Shown here piece by piece: positions 1 through 12,506 of a stretch of DNA of 64,000 nt (position 1 is the stretch's first letter; each line of letters begins with the position of its first letter). The DNA lies in contig NC_052487.1 of assembly GCF_009730915.1 (NCBI RefSeq), positions 19,088,529 through 19,152,528 on the forward strand, given 5' to 3'. The DNA is from Dioscorea cayenensis subsp. rotundata. Its lineage: Eukaryota > Streptophyta > Magnoliopsida > Dioscoreales > Dioscoreaceae. A model generated the notes under the pieces. It was not told the DNA's origin. It saw nothing but the letters and a program-made list of their open reading frames with translations, and did not search any database. Position numbers and translations under genes: made by a program.

Positions 1-54
1 AGTTTACATTATATTTATTTTTAGTTGTTTCTTATCTATTATAGATCCAAATCA

Positions 55-59
55 AAAAC
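55..59. repeat. Target-site duplication AAAAC, left
   Basis: Five bases directly before the 5' LTR, identical to 9210-9214. This is the size expected for Ty3/gypsy integrase. Confidence 0.9.
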
Positions 60-2326
60 TGTTGTACCCTGTCCTGATTTAGACCTCGGGCCTATTTAGA
101 TTTTTATGCTTGCATTAGGGATAAAATGGTCATTTAGTAGTAGTGGCATTTTTGCATGTTTGCATGGTAGCTTTTTTATGTGAAAAACCAGGGGCAAAAA
201 CAGTCTTTTTGGACTCATTCCTCTTTATTTTTGTATTAGAGGGCATTTTTGGTAATTTCAGTCTTCAAAAATCTGAGAATTTAGAGAGGCTGAAGCACGT
301 GGCAAACTTGTTTCTAGCCCATTCTTTTCTTTCTTTCTTCTAAGCCTTTCCTTCTTGCTTCCTTGCTTCCTTGCTTCTTGTTCTTCTTGTTCGGCCGAGC
401 ATAAATTTAGAAACAAAAATCTTTCCGTGAGAATTTCCGCGACCTTCAATACCAAATTTATTCCTCTCTCACTCCCGAATCCGGTAAGCCTTATATCCAA
501 TGTTTTTTTGTTTTTTGTATTTTTACCCGTATTTCCTTGTTTTTTTAGAAATATAAAAAAATTTCGATTTCTCCATGAATATGATGATCCATAGGCTTAA
601 ATTGAAGCCAATGATTTGTAATGCATGTATGAGGATGTTGTAGAAGAAAATTTTTCGATTTAGAGTTGTAAATTGGGAGAAAAACCATAGTATAAGGTTC
701 AGATTCTGTAGCAATTTGAATTACTGTAGCACGAAAAATTTTTGAGCCTTTTACAGTATTTCTTTGGTCACATTGAAGCTCTTCTTACCTCGAACTCATT
801 GGAACTAGTTTTTACTCCATTATGATGTCGTTTGGATCCAAAATGACGATGTTTTGCCCTAAAACCCTAAGGTTCCGTGATTAGACATGTAAAATTGTAT
901 TTTCATGCATTTTTCTTTTGGTCATCATTCTTATGTTCGTTAGAATTTGAATTCCCTACTTGTATCTAGGTGGCGAAGCATCCTCTAAGGGAAGGAGCTC
1001 GCTAATCAGATGAGGCGTCTCGGGGACTGAGGCAGACGGGTTCTATGAGTGGTTAAATTTCTAATTGCATAGATTTAATAAGAGTACTAAAGTATTTGTT
1101 CATGTGTTTTTATCACATAAATTTGATGATAAATTGGTTTCCCGATATATATTTTTGAGTACTGAATTTACTTGAAATGGTTAAACCTAGAATGCTTATA
1201 CCTATTTATTTTTGAAAGAAACATGTTTACTTGCATTTCCGTGTTTATATGCAAATGAGATATGGTTTAAAGTACATTTCGTATTTATATGCAAATGAGA
1301 TATGGCTTGATGTATATTTCCGCATTTGTATGCAAATGGAACATGGTTTAATGTATATTTTCTGGTTTAAACATTGTGCGATGGATTCTTTGAATTGGAA
1401 ATTGGAAAGAATTATATGTGGCATTCAGTTTTAATGGTGACGGCGGACTTTAGTCCGACAACTGCGAGTGGGGTTCCACGGTCCGGCCCGATGGGAGGCG
1501 GCGTGGTTAACCCCCGGGTTTACCCCTGGTCAAGAGGTGCGTGAGCCATTGACGGGGGTTCGTTATGTGAGAAACCCCGGGGTCACCACAGCGGGGATCT
1601 CGAGTGGCCAACACCAAGGAAAGGCACCCTTTTAAATTTTTAAAAAGTTTTAAAAACTCCTTGGTGGTTCCACGACTAATCGCGACCACGATTAGTGTGG
1701 GAATTGTTTTAGGCCGACTGTATTTTTGCGACTATGTTCATTATGTTTTAAAATGTTATTTTGCTTTTCCTATTGATGAATCACGTGTTATTTGGTAATA
1801 TGTTGAATACTTGGGACCCGATTTTATATGCTATTATTATTTCTTTGAATTACCATCTCAAAATGCTTTATCACTCGTTACATCTATGCTGACACCACTC
1901 ACTGGGTAACATTCGTTACTCACCACTCCCCTTTTTATCTTTTCAGACTGCGACGTTAGACTGAGTTGTCTTTCGGCTGCTGATGAGAGGGTTTATCTGC
2001 ACTTCTTGTTTAGGTTTGTTGTAGTATGCATGGCCCTATATGGATCCACTAGACTTGACCTTATATGTGGTTCTTGTATTTATATTTTTCGGGTTGTATC
2101 CTAAAAACCCCAGTTTTGTCTTTCGTAATTGTTGCTACTTGTGTTTTTAGGTTCCCTAGTACTCGGGAACCCTATTGTGATATTTTTATTATGTTGTCTT
2201 CTAGTTATATAATTGTGATATCGGTTTATATTGAGCCTTACGGCGACCCGAATGTGAGTCGTTGTGGGACCCACTTCTTGTCGTGCGTGGCGTTGCTCAC
2301 GCGTCCGGTTAGGTTCGGGCGTGACA
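60..2326 (+). repeat. 5' LTR of the Ty3/gypsy element
   Basis: About 2267 bp, colinear with 6957-9209. It contains three imperfect repeats of about 40 bp around the word GCAAATGAGA (1251, 1291 and, diverged, 1332), also found in the 3' LTR near 8137-8230. It also carries duplicated TACTGTAGCA-like words near 700-730. The terminal dinucleotides TG and CA are intact. It differs from its partner by many small indels, mostly in C/G-rich words. Confidence 0.95.
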
Positions 2327-2333
2327 ATTTTAG

Positions 2334-2349
2334 TGGTATCGAGCTAGGG
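2334..2349 (+). other. Primer-binding site, initiator Met tRNA type
   Basis: TGGTATCGAGC lies a few bases after the 5' LTR. It is a one-base-deleted version of TGGTATCAGAGC, the complement of the plant initiator tRNA-Met 3' end used by many plant LTR elements. Confidence 0.75.
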
Positions 2350-2429
2350 AGTTTACATTGATCTTAGTTCAAATTATAAAAAGCTGTTGTCCTTAAAGAC
2401 TAGTGGATCCAATTACTCGATTTGCGTAT

Positions 2430-3250
2430 GAGCATAAGTGCATATAGGAGTTAAGCTTAAAATTTGTCTCTCTTTGTTTATTTCAGCTAGAATGCCAAAG
2501 ACAACGCCCACGTCGCAGCGTCGAGGAGCTAGTGTTCCTTCTAGGGAACCTACTCCCGCTCAACCTCCTTCTCCCCATAGGCGAGAGGTCAATTCGAGAC
2601 ATGAGCCTCTGCCGCGCTGCACTGTATGCTCCCGGAGTTCCGGGTCCCTATACCTCGATCGTAACCCGTGAGTAGCACCACCACCGAAGCTCTTCGAGCT
2701 TTAAGGCATATTGGGATGCCTGAGGGTGCCACCGACATATCGAGAATATCGTGACTTTCTTGGTTATTGAGCTCTGCTTTGGGGACGACTCCCATCCTGA
2801 GCCAGTGTCATGTCACCACCACCACCCCCAATGCCTTGGTCCAGCAGAAGCACCGGTGGAAGACAAGAAAATCGATCGAGCCTAATTTTTGTCCAAGTTC
2901 ATCGAAGGAAGTGGTTCGGTTGGCATCGAGGGGTCGGAAATTGGTTCTTGAAGGTGCAAACGCCTTGTGAAAATCTAGCCAAGAGAGAAACTTCGAGTTT
3001 TTCAAGGCCGTCCCAAGCGCGAGCAAGAGTGAGGTACTTCTTCAGTGTTTTCGAGGATCCGGCTCGATCGGACCTCCATCAGGGCAAGCTGGCAGTCAGA
3101 AGGGTGCTACATCTGCGAGTGGCAGTTATGGAGGAAAATCAACTGGAAATGTTCCTAGGTGCCAGAACTGCAATAGATTTCATCCAGGTCCATGCCGTGA
3201 GCCACGCAGATGCTATCGATAGTGGGCGGGATCGTCACCTTAAGTCGAAG
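2430..3250 (+). pseudogene. gag remnant of the gypsy element
   Basis: The likely gag start is near 2491 (reading MPKTTPTSQRRGA), after a short leader. It is proline- and arginine-rich. The frame is lost repeatedly between 2670 and 3060. Near 3150-3215 a zinc-knuckle-like pattern can be read, with Cys-x2-Cys-x3-His-x3-Cys spacing (CQNCNRFHPGPC). No continuous frame covers the capsid domain, so it cannot make Gag. Confidence 0.6.
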
Positions 3251-3379
3251 ATGTCCAGAGTTAGGCCGTCTGACACCGTGTTCAAGACCTCCTCCTGCGG
3301 ACGACGGCAGTCGACCTAAGGGGTGTACCGCCTACTACTTCTACACCGCTGTCCCCTACCAGATCGACTTGTCGCTAGT

Positions 3380-6300
3380 AATAGTCCACAAGGTGGAACA
3401 AACGACGACCTCGAACCCTGCTCTCGGACTGGAGTTTTTGCCATGATCAATGAGGAAGTCGAAGACGCACTCCAACGTGATTCTGGTGCATCGTATCCAT
3501 TTTTCAAAGATGATGCACATGTTTTTGATAGACTCAGGGTCGAGAGATCTTTTGTTAGCACTGCATTTTCATGTCATGCCGATAGAATAGCCTCCCCATT
3601 AGAATGTGAACTTCTGATCCAAACACCTCGTGTCAAGAGATTGTCGGGGAGGTTGTTTTTTTCGTGGATGTCCTATCAAAGTGAAGAGTGTAGATTTTGA
3701 GGCGAGATCCGATTCCATTGGAGATGCGAGATTTTTGATGCCATACTTGGTATGGAGCTGGTTGAATAGGCATAAGGCTTCCATTGATCGCTTGGGAAGG
3801 AAGTGACTTTGCAAAGCTCTCATGGACTCGAATATTGTGTTTGAAGGTGAAAGGAAGGTTCTTTCGAGGTGTGTGATATCTTCTATGGAAACAAGGAAAA
3901 CTTAGTACGCAAGGGATGTGAGGTATACTTGGCTCACATAGTAGATACAAGAATTGTTGGACCAAACCTCAAGGATGTTCCTATTGTTCAGGAGTTCAAG
4001 GATGTATTTCTTGAGGAATTGCCTGGATTGCCTCCAGATCGAGAGTTTGAGTTTGCTATTGACTTGCTACCGGGTACTGCTCCAATCTCCATTCCTCCGT
4101 ATCGTATGGCACCAACAGAACTTAAGGAGCTGAAAGTACAGTTGCAGGATTTGGTGGATAAGGGATTTGTACGCCCGAGTGTGTCACCCTGGGGTGCGCC
4201 AGTTCTCTTTGTGAAGAAGAAGGATGGTTCTTTTCAGTGATGTGTATAGACTACCGGCAGTTGAACAAGGTGACTATCAAGAACAAATATCCTCTACCCG
4301 AATCGATGATTTATTTGATCGGGTTGCGTGGGGCAAGAGTGTTTTTCGAAGATTGATCTAAGGTCCGGTTATCATCGATTGAAGATCAAGGAAAGTGATG
4401 TGTCGAAGACGACATTTCGCACTACGATACGGGCATTATGAATTTCTCGGGTCATGCCTTTCGGGTCCCGACTAATGCCCCAAAGTGCTTTTTATGGATC
4501 TAATGAACGCAGTCTTCGAGACCTTATCTCGACAAGTTTGTAATTGTCTTCATCGATGATATTTTTGATCTACTCGACAAATGAAGAAGAGCATGCGCAA
4601 CATTTGCGTGCGATGATTGCAGATCCTTCGAGAAGAGAAGTTGTATGCTAAATTCTCAAAGTGTGAGTTTTTGGTTGCATGAAGTGGTCTTCTTAGGACA
4701 TGTTGTATCTGGAGAAGGAATCAGTGTGGATAGAAAGAAAGTTGAAGCAATCATTGATTGGGAACAACCAGAGAATGTGTCGAAGTTCAAGTTTCTTGGT
4801 TTGACCGGTTATTATCGGCGTTTGTGGAAGGGTTTTCTCAGATTGCTGCACCTTTATCACGGTTGACTCGAAAGGAGGTAAAGTTTGTTTGGGATGAGAA
4901 GTGTGAGAGCGACTTCCAAGAATTGAAGAACCGCCTCGATTTTCAGCGCCAGATGCTCACTCGCCTACCGAGTGGTAAAGAGTTTGTAGTGTTCAAACTG
5001 ATGCATCACGACGAGGATCTTGGTCGTGTATTAATGCAAGATGGGAAGGTAATAGCTTATGCTTCACGACATTTGAAGAAACATGAATTGAATTACCCTA
5101 CCCATGATTTGGAGTTAGCAGCTGAGTTTTTTGCCTCAAGATTTGGCGACATTATCTGTATGGAGAGAAATGCTTAATTTACACTGATCATAAGAGTTTA
5201 AAGTATTTGTTTACTCAAAAGGAGCTGAACTTGAGGCAAACGAAGATGGCTAGGAGTTGATCAAGGATTATGATTTGGTGATCGACTACCATCCGAGGAA
5301 GGCCAATGTGGTAGCAGATGCCCTAAGTGAGGAAAAACTTCCACTTCTTTAGCTTCTACTACAACATCTTATCGGGCCTCAACTTGCAGCCTCTTCGAGA
5401 CATGGATGTGAGGCTTAAGATCGAGCCAAAGGGAGTTTTGTTGGCAAATTTTTGTGGTGAGACCATCATTACTCGGAGCGTATTCGAAATCTCGGAGAAC
5501 GGATGAAGAGTTAATGAAGGAAAATACAGAGACCGGAAAAAGGTGAACCTAGCAAATTTTTGGGCTTCGCAGGTGATGGTATTCCGGTATTTCGTGGAAG
5601 AGTTTGTATTCCAAGGGATGCAGGGACTCGGGAAGTGCTATTCTAGAAGAAGCTCACTCCTCGACTTATGCTATACACCCAGTGAAAGACTAAGATGTAT
5701 CAGACGATCGTGGAAAAATTATTGGTGGTCCGGAATGAAGCATGAGATCGCAGAATTTGTAGCAAGATGCTTAGTGTGTCGCTAAGTAAAAAGCGTAACA
5801 TCAATGTACCACGGACTATTACAACCTTTACCTATTCCGAATGGAAGTGGGAGCATATTACTATGGACTTCGTGGTTGGGTTACAGCGTACTCTTCAGTG
5901 GGCATGACTGCGGGTGGGTTATTGCAGGACCGTTTGACAAAGTCAGCCCATTTTCTGGCCATTAATACTAAATATTCTCTGGAGAAGTTAGCGAAGCTAT
6001 TTATAAGCGAAATCGTTAAACTCCACGGAGTACTGTTTTCAATTGTGTCGATCGTGACCCGAGATTTACATCTCGCTTTTGGCCTAAGTTTCATCGAGCT
6101 CTTGGGACAACTTTGAGATTCAGATCGCATATCATCCCCGCATGCATCGGTCAATCGTGAGCGTACAATTCGAGACACTTGAGGATATGCTCGAGGGCTT
6201 GTGTTCTCGATTTCCAAGGAAGTTGGGACAAGCACTTACCTCCCGTGGAATTCAGCTACAATAATAGCTTCCATGCAAGTATTGGTATGGCACCTTATGA

Positions 6301-6900
6301 AGCTTTGTATGGCCGTAAGTGTCGTAACACCCCTCCGTTGGAATGAAGTTGGTGAAAGAAAAATTGCAGAGTGTGGAACTAATTGAGGTAACCACAGAAA
6401 AAGTGAAGGTAATTCAAGATAGGTTAAAAGTGGCCCAAGACGCGAGTAAGAGCTATGCGTCGATAATGGGAGAAGAGATTTAGAGTTCCAAGTTGGTGAC
6501 GTAGTTTTCTCAAGATATCTCCTCGAAGGGAGTAATTCGGTTCCGTAGAGGTGGGAAAGTTAAATCCTCGCTATATTGGGCCATTCTTGATACTTGAAAG
6601 AATCTGGGGCCCAGGGCTTATAGATTACATGCCACCGAGTTGGAGAAGATCCATAATGTTTTCCACGCTTCGTTGTTGAAGAAGTATGTACCGGATCCGC
6701 GTGCATGCACTTGAAAACACCTCCGCTTGAACTCGAGAAGATTTGACTTTTGAAGCGAGGCCTGCTCGTGATCCTTGATCGGCTAGAAAAAAAGTACTTC
6801 GGGAAAGGTGGTGCCAGTTGTAAAAGTTCTTTGAGAAGTGATCGATTGAGGAGTTAACTTGGGAACCTGAACGGTTCATGAGAAGGAAATATCCTCATTT
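3380..6900 (+). pseudogene. pol remnant: protease, reverse transcriptase, RNase H, integrase, C-terminal domain
   Basis: Domains can be read in order but in shifting frames. The protease lies around 3440-3570 (an SGAS-like active-site trace). The reverse transcriptase N-terminus is at 3960-4240, with ELPGLPPDREFEF and [16 protein letters not shown]. The RT end and RNase H junction is at 4645-4930 ([18 protein letters not shown]). RNase H is at 4980-5180 ([14 protein letters not shown]). The integrase zinc finger and core are at 5540-6400. The C-terminal domain is at 6625-6900 (LEKIHNVFHASLLKKYVPDP). The PR-RT-RH-IN order defines Ty3/gypsy. Stops and one- or two-base losses occur every few hundred bases, so it is inactive as sequenced. 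Confidence 0.85.
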
Positions 6901-6944
6901 ATTCAGATGGAGTTGGGTAGTGAAATTTTGGGGACAAAATTTTT

Positions 6945-6956
6945 AAGGAGGTAGAG
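6945..6956 (+). other. Polypurine tract
   Basis: AAGGAGGTAGAG lies directly before the 3' LTR. This is the site that primes plus-strand synthesis. Confidence 0.75.
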
Positions 6957-9209
6957 TGTAGTACTCGTCCCGATTTAGACCTCTGAGCCTATTTAGATTT
7001 TTTATGCTTGCATTAGGGATAAAATGGTCATTTAGTAGTAGTGGCATTTTTTGCATGTTTGCATGGTAGCTTTTATGTGAAAAACCGAGGGGCAAAAACG
7101 GTCTTTTGGACTCATTCCTCTTTATTTTTGTATTAGAGGGCATTTTGGTAATTTCAGTCTTCAAAAATCTGAGAATTTAGAGAGGCTGAAGCACGTGGCA
7201 AACTTGTTTCTAGCCCATTCTTTTCTTTCTTTCTTCTAAGCCTTTCCTTCTTGCTTCCTTGCTTCCTTGCTTCTTGTTCTTCTTGTTCGGCCGAGCATAA
7301 ATTTAGAAACAAAAATCTTTCCGGCGAGAATTTCCGGCGACCTTCAATACCAAATTTATTCCTCTCTCACTCCCGAATCCGGTAAGCCTTATATCCAATG
7401 TTTTTGTTTTGTATTTTACCCGTATTTCCTTGTTTTTAGAAATATATAAAAATTTCGATTTCTCCATGAATATGATGATCCATAGGCTTAAATTGAAGCC
7501 AATGATTTGTAATGCATGTATGAGGATGTTGTAGAAGAAAATTTTCGATTTAGAGTTGTAAATTGGGAGAAAAACCATAGTATAAGGTTCGGGTTACTGT
7601 AGCAATTTCGAAATTACTGTAGCACCGAAAATTTTGAGCCTTTTCTGGTATTTCTTTGGTCCACATTGAAGCTCTTCTTACCCTGAACTCATTGGAACTA
7701 GTTTTACTCCATTATGATGTCGCTTTGGATCCAAAATGACGATGTTTTTGCCCCTAAAACCCTAAGGTTCCGTGATTAGACATGTAAAATTGTATTTTCA
7801 TGCATTTTTCTTTGGTCATCATTCTTATGTTCGTTAGAATTTGAATTCCCCGCTAGTATCTAGGTGGCGAAGCATCCTCTAAGGGGAAGGAGCTCGCCAT
7901 CGATAGGGCGCCTCGGACGAGACGACGGGTTCTGTGAGTGGTTAAATTTCTAATTGCATAGATTTAATAAGAGTACTAAAGTATTTGTTCATGTGTTTTA
8001 TCACATAAATTTGATGATAAATTGGTTTCCCTGATATATATTTTGAGTACGAATTTACTTGAAATGGTTAAACCTAGAATGCTTATACCTATTTATTTTG
8101 AAAGAAACATGTTTACTTGCATTTCCGTGTTTATATGCAAATGAGATATGGTTTAAAGTACATTTCTGTATTTATATGCAAATGAGATATGGCTTGATGT
8201 ATATTTCCGCATTTGTATGCAAATGGAACATGGTTTAATGTATATTTTTCCGGTTTTAAACATTGTGCGATGGATTCTTTGAATTGGAAATTGGAAAGAA
8301 TTATATGTGGCATTCAGTTTTAATGGTGACGGCGGACTTTAGTCCGACACTGCAGTGTGGGGTTCCACGGTCCGGCCTGATGGGAGGCGGCGTGGTTAAC
8401 CCTGGTTTACCCTGGTCAAGAGGTGCGCGGAGCCATTGACAGGGGGTTCTGTTATGTGAGAAACCCGGGGTCACCACACGGGGATCTCAGTGGCCAACAC
8501 CAAGGAAAGGCACCCTTTTTAAATTTTTAAAAAGTTTTTAAAAAAACTCCTTGGTGGTTCCACGACTAGTCGCGACCACGATTAGTGTGGGAATTGTTTT
8601 AGGCCACTCGTATTTTTTGCAGACTATGTTCATTATGTTTTAAAATGTTATTTGCTTTTCCTATTGATGAATCCTGTGTTATTTGGTAATATGTTGAATA
8701 CTTGGAACTGATTTTATATGCTATTATTATTTCTTTGAATTACCATCTGAAATGCTTTATCACTCTGTTACATCTATGCTGACACCACTCACTGGGTAAC
8801 ATTCGTTACTCACCACTCCCCTTTTTATCTTTTCAGACTGCGACGTTGGACAGAGTTGTGCTGTGCAGCAGTAGAGGTTTATCTGTACTTCTTGTTTAGG
8901 TTTGTTGTAGTATGCATGGCCCTATATGGATCCACTAGACTTGACCTTATATGTGGTTCTTGTATTTATATTTTCGGGTTGTATCCCTAAAACCCTGGTT
9001 TGTGCTGTAATTGTTGCTACTTGTGTTTTAGGTTCCCTAGTACTGGGGAACCCTATTGTGATATTTTATTATGTTGTCTTCTAGTTATATAATTGTGATA
9101 TCGGGGTTTATATTGAGCCTTCACGGCGACCGAATGTGGGGTCGTTGTGGGACCCACTTCTTGTCGTCGTGGCGGTTGCCACGTGCCCGGTTAGGTTCGG
9201 GGCGTGACA
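6957..9209 (+). repeat. 3' LTR of the Ty3/gypsy element
   Basis: About 2253 bp, the direct repeat of 60-2326, starting right after the polypurine tract and ending GGGGCGTGACA. It is followed by the target duplication AAAAC. Confidence 0.95.
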
Positions 9210-9214
9210 AAAAC
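9210..9214. repeat. Target-site duplication AAAAC, right
   Basis: Five bases directly after the 3' LTR, identical to 55-59. The FAR1-like ATG follows three bases later, at 9218. Confidence 0.9.
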
Positions 9215-9217
9215 ATT

Positions 9218-10843
9218 ATGGTAGAGTTGGAATTTCAATCCTCTGAACAAATGAAGAATGGGAAAGAAGTTGGATCTTCTAACACGTAAATAACCAACAA
9301 AGAAAAAAAGAGAAAAATGGTAGAGTTTGAGAGGCCACTACTTGAAAAAGGTTATTCCCAAAGGCGAGAATGGTTTTTTTAATTCTAAAGAAGAAGTTTA
9401 TAGTCTCTATGTTGAATATGCTCGACAAGAAGGTTTTGGTATTGCAGTACAAAAAGTCGGAGATGATAGGAAATTAAAGTATTATGCACTTTCGTGTGTA
9501 AGAGGTGGCAAAAAGAATATCTCACGCAAAAAGTGTTTTTCAACCCAAGGTTATCTACTAAAACAAATTATGAGTCAAAAATAAATATTATTGTTGGTAA
9601 CAATGGGTGTTTTTACCATATCAAGTGTTAATTTGGAGCATATCAAGTGGTAACAATGGGTGTTTTTACCATATCAAAAATGAGCTTGAGTTTGATATTA
9701 AATGCACATGTCGTTTGTTTGAGTTCAAAGGAATTGTTTGTAGGCATATATGCAAAGGTTTTATTGAAAGGAATGTCAAAGAGATTCCATTTCAATATAT
9801 TTTATCCCGTTGGAGAAAGGATATTAAACGCCGGCATACTTATGTGAAGAATTGTTATGAAGATTCACAAATTAGTGAGCAAAAAGTGCGGTATAATAAA
9901 TTGTGCTCGCATTTTTCTAAGGCTGCTGAAATTGGAGTAGAATCCATTGAAAAATATAGTTTCTTGATGAAGTGTGTGGATGATGCAATAGAGAAGCTCA
10001 TGGATAATGCAAATTATTTGGAGAGTCACTCTAACCAAGTTATGCCACCAATGTTGTTGGAAAAGGATCATGATCACCACCAAGCAACATCTTCAAAGTT
10101 CCTAACTCCTTTAAAAGTGCGTAGTAAAGGCCGGCCACCATCGAAGAGGAAGAAGTCAAAAGTTGAAGAGATGATCATTAGAAATAAAAAAAAGGTATTT
10201 ATACTTTACATAATTTTTCTTAGTGTTTTAATCTTTTTTTGAACTAAAATTAATATTTTTTTTCAGAAAACTCAAGCAACGGGAAATGTACAAATGCAAA
10301 ATGATACACAAATTGAAATTCACACTCAAGAAAGTGTGGTATTGTTCTACTCTTCTATATCTATTTTATTATAGTATTGCATGAGATGTTTTAATAAAAT
10401 GGATAACAATTTCCCTCATTAGGTGACTTCCAATTTTTTCCCAAATGTGATGAATGTGGATGTCTATGGCTTCAATTGGCAAAATGCAGGAAATTATAGT
10501 TCATCACAGGTATTTAAAAAATGTGAAATACCTCTTTTTTTATTACAATTGCTTTTTTATTTATCACAATGTTGAAGACATTTTTTTTAATTGAATTATA
10601 TGTGATAGGGTCAACCATCAAACTATTCGACACCTATTGATAGTGCAGAGATGCTTGCAAATGAAATTAGAACATCTACTTCAATAGGTCATGAATCAAA
10701 TTCAATTTCTTGGGCCAATATCCATTTTAATTCAGGTGTGAGGATGTTCTCATTGAATCATATGAATTGCTGAATTTTTCAATATTTAATGGATTTTTTT
10801 AGGTTGATCATTCACAGACTTATTTGATTTTGCAGGGAAATAA
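9218..10843 (+). pseudogene. FAR1/FHY3-related protein, transposase core deleted, frameshifted
   Basis: FAR1-related proteins are MULE-derived DNA-binding factors with an N-terminal FAR1 zinc domain, a transposase core and a C-terminal SWIM zinc finger. Here the FAR1 domain is at about 9345-9590 (reading VEYARQEGFGI and LSCVRGGKKN). The DDE core is missing. The SWIM finger CTCRLFEFKGIVCRHI is at about 9700-9750. Four short 3' exons follow with clean GT-AG borders: 10267-10338, 10423-10509, 10609-10735 and 10836-10843. Exon 1 ends at about 10194. A TAA at 9287-9289 and a frame change after RKKCF (near 9540) break exon 1. A gypsy element sits three bases before the ATG. Probably a dead MULE transposase rather than a working FRS factor. 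Confidence 0.75.
9596..9677 (+). repeat. 29-bp direct duplication at the deletion junction of the FAR1-like gene
   Basis: GGTAACAATGGGTGTTTTTA plus nine further identical bases occurs at 9596-9624 and again at 9649-9677. It falls exactly where the transposase core should lie between the FAR1 and SWIM domains, so it probably records the rearrangement that removed the core. Confidence 0.85.
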
Positions 10844-10899
10844 CAATGGCAATTGTGTGAGGATGTTCTAGATGACCTTTGATTTGTGTGAGGATGTTT

Positions 10900-11175
10900 T
10901 CATTTTGCAGATGGGCTTGTGTTGTTGTTGTTGTTATTTGTGTTGTTTGTGTTATTCATTTTGCAATTGGAATTGTTTTGTTGTTATACTTGTCTAATAT
11001 TGTTGGTTGTTGTTTGTGTTATTCACTCTGCAGCTGTTGTTGTTTGTGTTATTCATTTTGTTGTTGTTGTTTGTGTTATACATTTTGCATATGTGCTTGT
11101 GTTGTTGTATCTGTCTAATATTGTTAAAACTTGTTTGTGTTATTCATTTTGTTGATGTTGTTGTTTGTGTTTAAT
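10900..11175 (+). repeat. TTG-rich degenerate tandem repeat after the FAR1-like gene
   Basis: The words TTGTTTGTGTTATTCATTTTG and GTTGTTGTTGTT recur about six times with short spacers. No coding sense was found. It is low-complexity DNA that may have been transcribed as the gene's 3' region. Confidence 0.7.
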
Positions 11176-12506
11176 TATTTTATTATTTGGATCTCAATTA
11201 ATGTTGAAAAATATCCTTTAACAGATTGCTTAGCTCCATTTCAATGCCCTGTGCAAGATCATATTGGATAAGCCACGTAGTAGTCGTGTAAGTCATCAAC
11301 ATGCAAAACCCAAACATATTATAACTTTGACATCTAACTACCTCGGTACATCAAACTTAAAACAAGTAAATTTAACCACCTTTATCCACCATATGTATTC
11401 AAGAAGACTAAGACAAGAGGGATTCCTTTCCATATCATGCTCCATGAAGGTCCTTGTGTAAGTGTTATCTTGAGCAAGAGATCAAATGCTCGAAAAACTA
11501 TGTGCAAGTCTCGGTGGAAATCTTGCAACTATACAACAACATATAAAATTTAGCATGCAATGACACATCACTAACATAGTGCATAGGTTACCAAAACCTC
11601 GCATGTGTGCTCCTTTATTTCACAACGTATACATGCACATTCGAAGAAACACAAAATCAGCAGTGTACGAAAAAGTCCATCTCAAAGTAATGTAAGAAAG
11701 GATCTCTAGGAATAAAATGAATTATAAAGAAATAAAAAGACAGACTACAAGTAAATAAATTTCAGTGGAATGATCATGCAATGGGGAATCTTCAAACACA
11801 AGTTCAAAATAAACATCATAAAAGGCAAACTAAAGCGAGTTTGTAAGATATCATCCTTCGGCTTTTCAATAAGAGTCACTTCTCAAGCGTCAAGACAAGA
11901 TGAAAAAAAGAAACACAAATGACTTAAACTAAAGAACCACTCCAGCATAAATGGTTTGAAATATCCTCTGTTCAACATCTATCAATTAAATAAAACCATC
12001 TTGTTGTGAAACTACCACACATAACATGAATGCTGCAAATGCAATGATACCATAAAAACAAACATCCACAAATTTCATGTGGATTTAATCGGATCCCTTT
12101 CATCAAAACATACATATCATACTAAATAAATTGCAACAGATAAACAGAGGCTGAAAACACACGCCCGATTAACATCAGTCTTCGATGCTAAAAACATTGA
12201 CACCACCATTGATCCACACTATCAACCACTGAAACAAGTTACATCAACAACAAACCACATTAACAAAAATCAAACAAAACCTACAAAGAAACACAAAAAA
12301 ATACGAACGATAACGATCCGAATCAAACCCTAACAGAACAAAACACAAGCAAAACCTAACAGATCTACCCGAAAACCCATCTTCTCTCCTCCAGTCATAC
12401 AACAACCAATCAAAACTCCCTAGATGAGTTTTTGAACCAAAAAAACAGCGATTACAGAGCAAAACATCCAAAAAAACAACATCAAAAAGAGGAAAAAGAT
12501 GAATAC
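11176..12506 (-). other. Gene-free MULE interior, possible long minus-strand intron
   Basis: No protein could be recognised on either strand. Read on the minus strand, this follows a leader-like exon with a GT donor at 12506-12505, so most of it could be intron or untranslated RNA of a second MULE transcription unit. The open frames in it are short and lack family features. Confidence 0.3.

Larger units (their letters stand above)
60..9209 (+). mobile_element. Ty3/gypsy LTR retrotransposon, full length but coding-dead
   Basis: Two direct LTRs (60-2326 and 6957-9209) both start TGT and end GTGACA. They bound a 4.6-kb internal region holding a primer-binding site, gag, PR-RT-RNaseH-IN in Ty3/gypsy order and a polypurine tract. 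The target duplication AAAAC is present at 55-59 and 9210-9214, so the insertion is complete. Every coding domain is broken by frameshifts and stops. The C-terminal part resembles the chromodomain end of chromoviruses, but this is too decayed to assign a clade. Confidence 0.95.

Noticed and set aside
9071..9217. Upstream extension of the FAR1-like start
   Set aside because: The added residues come from the 3' LTR. The gene's own ATG is at 9218, right after the target duplication.
10879..11155. Cys/Val-rich frames
   Set aside because: They are translations of a TTG-rich low-complexity repeat.
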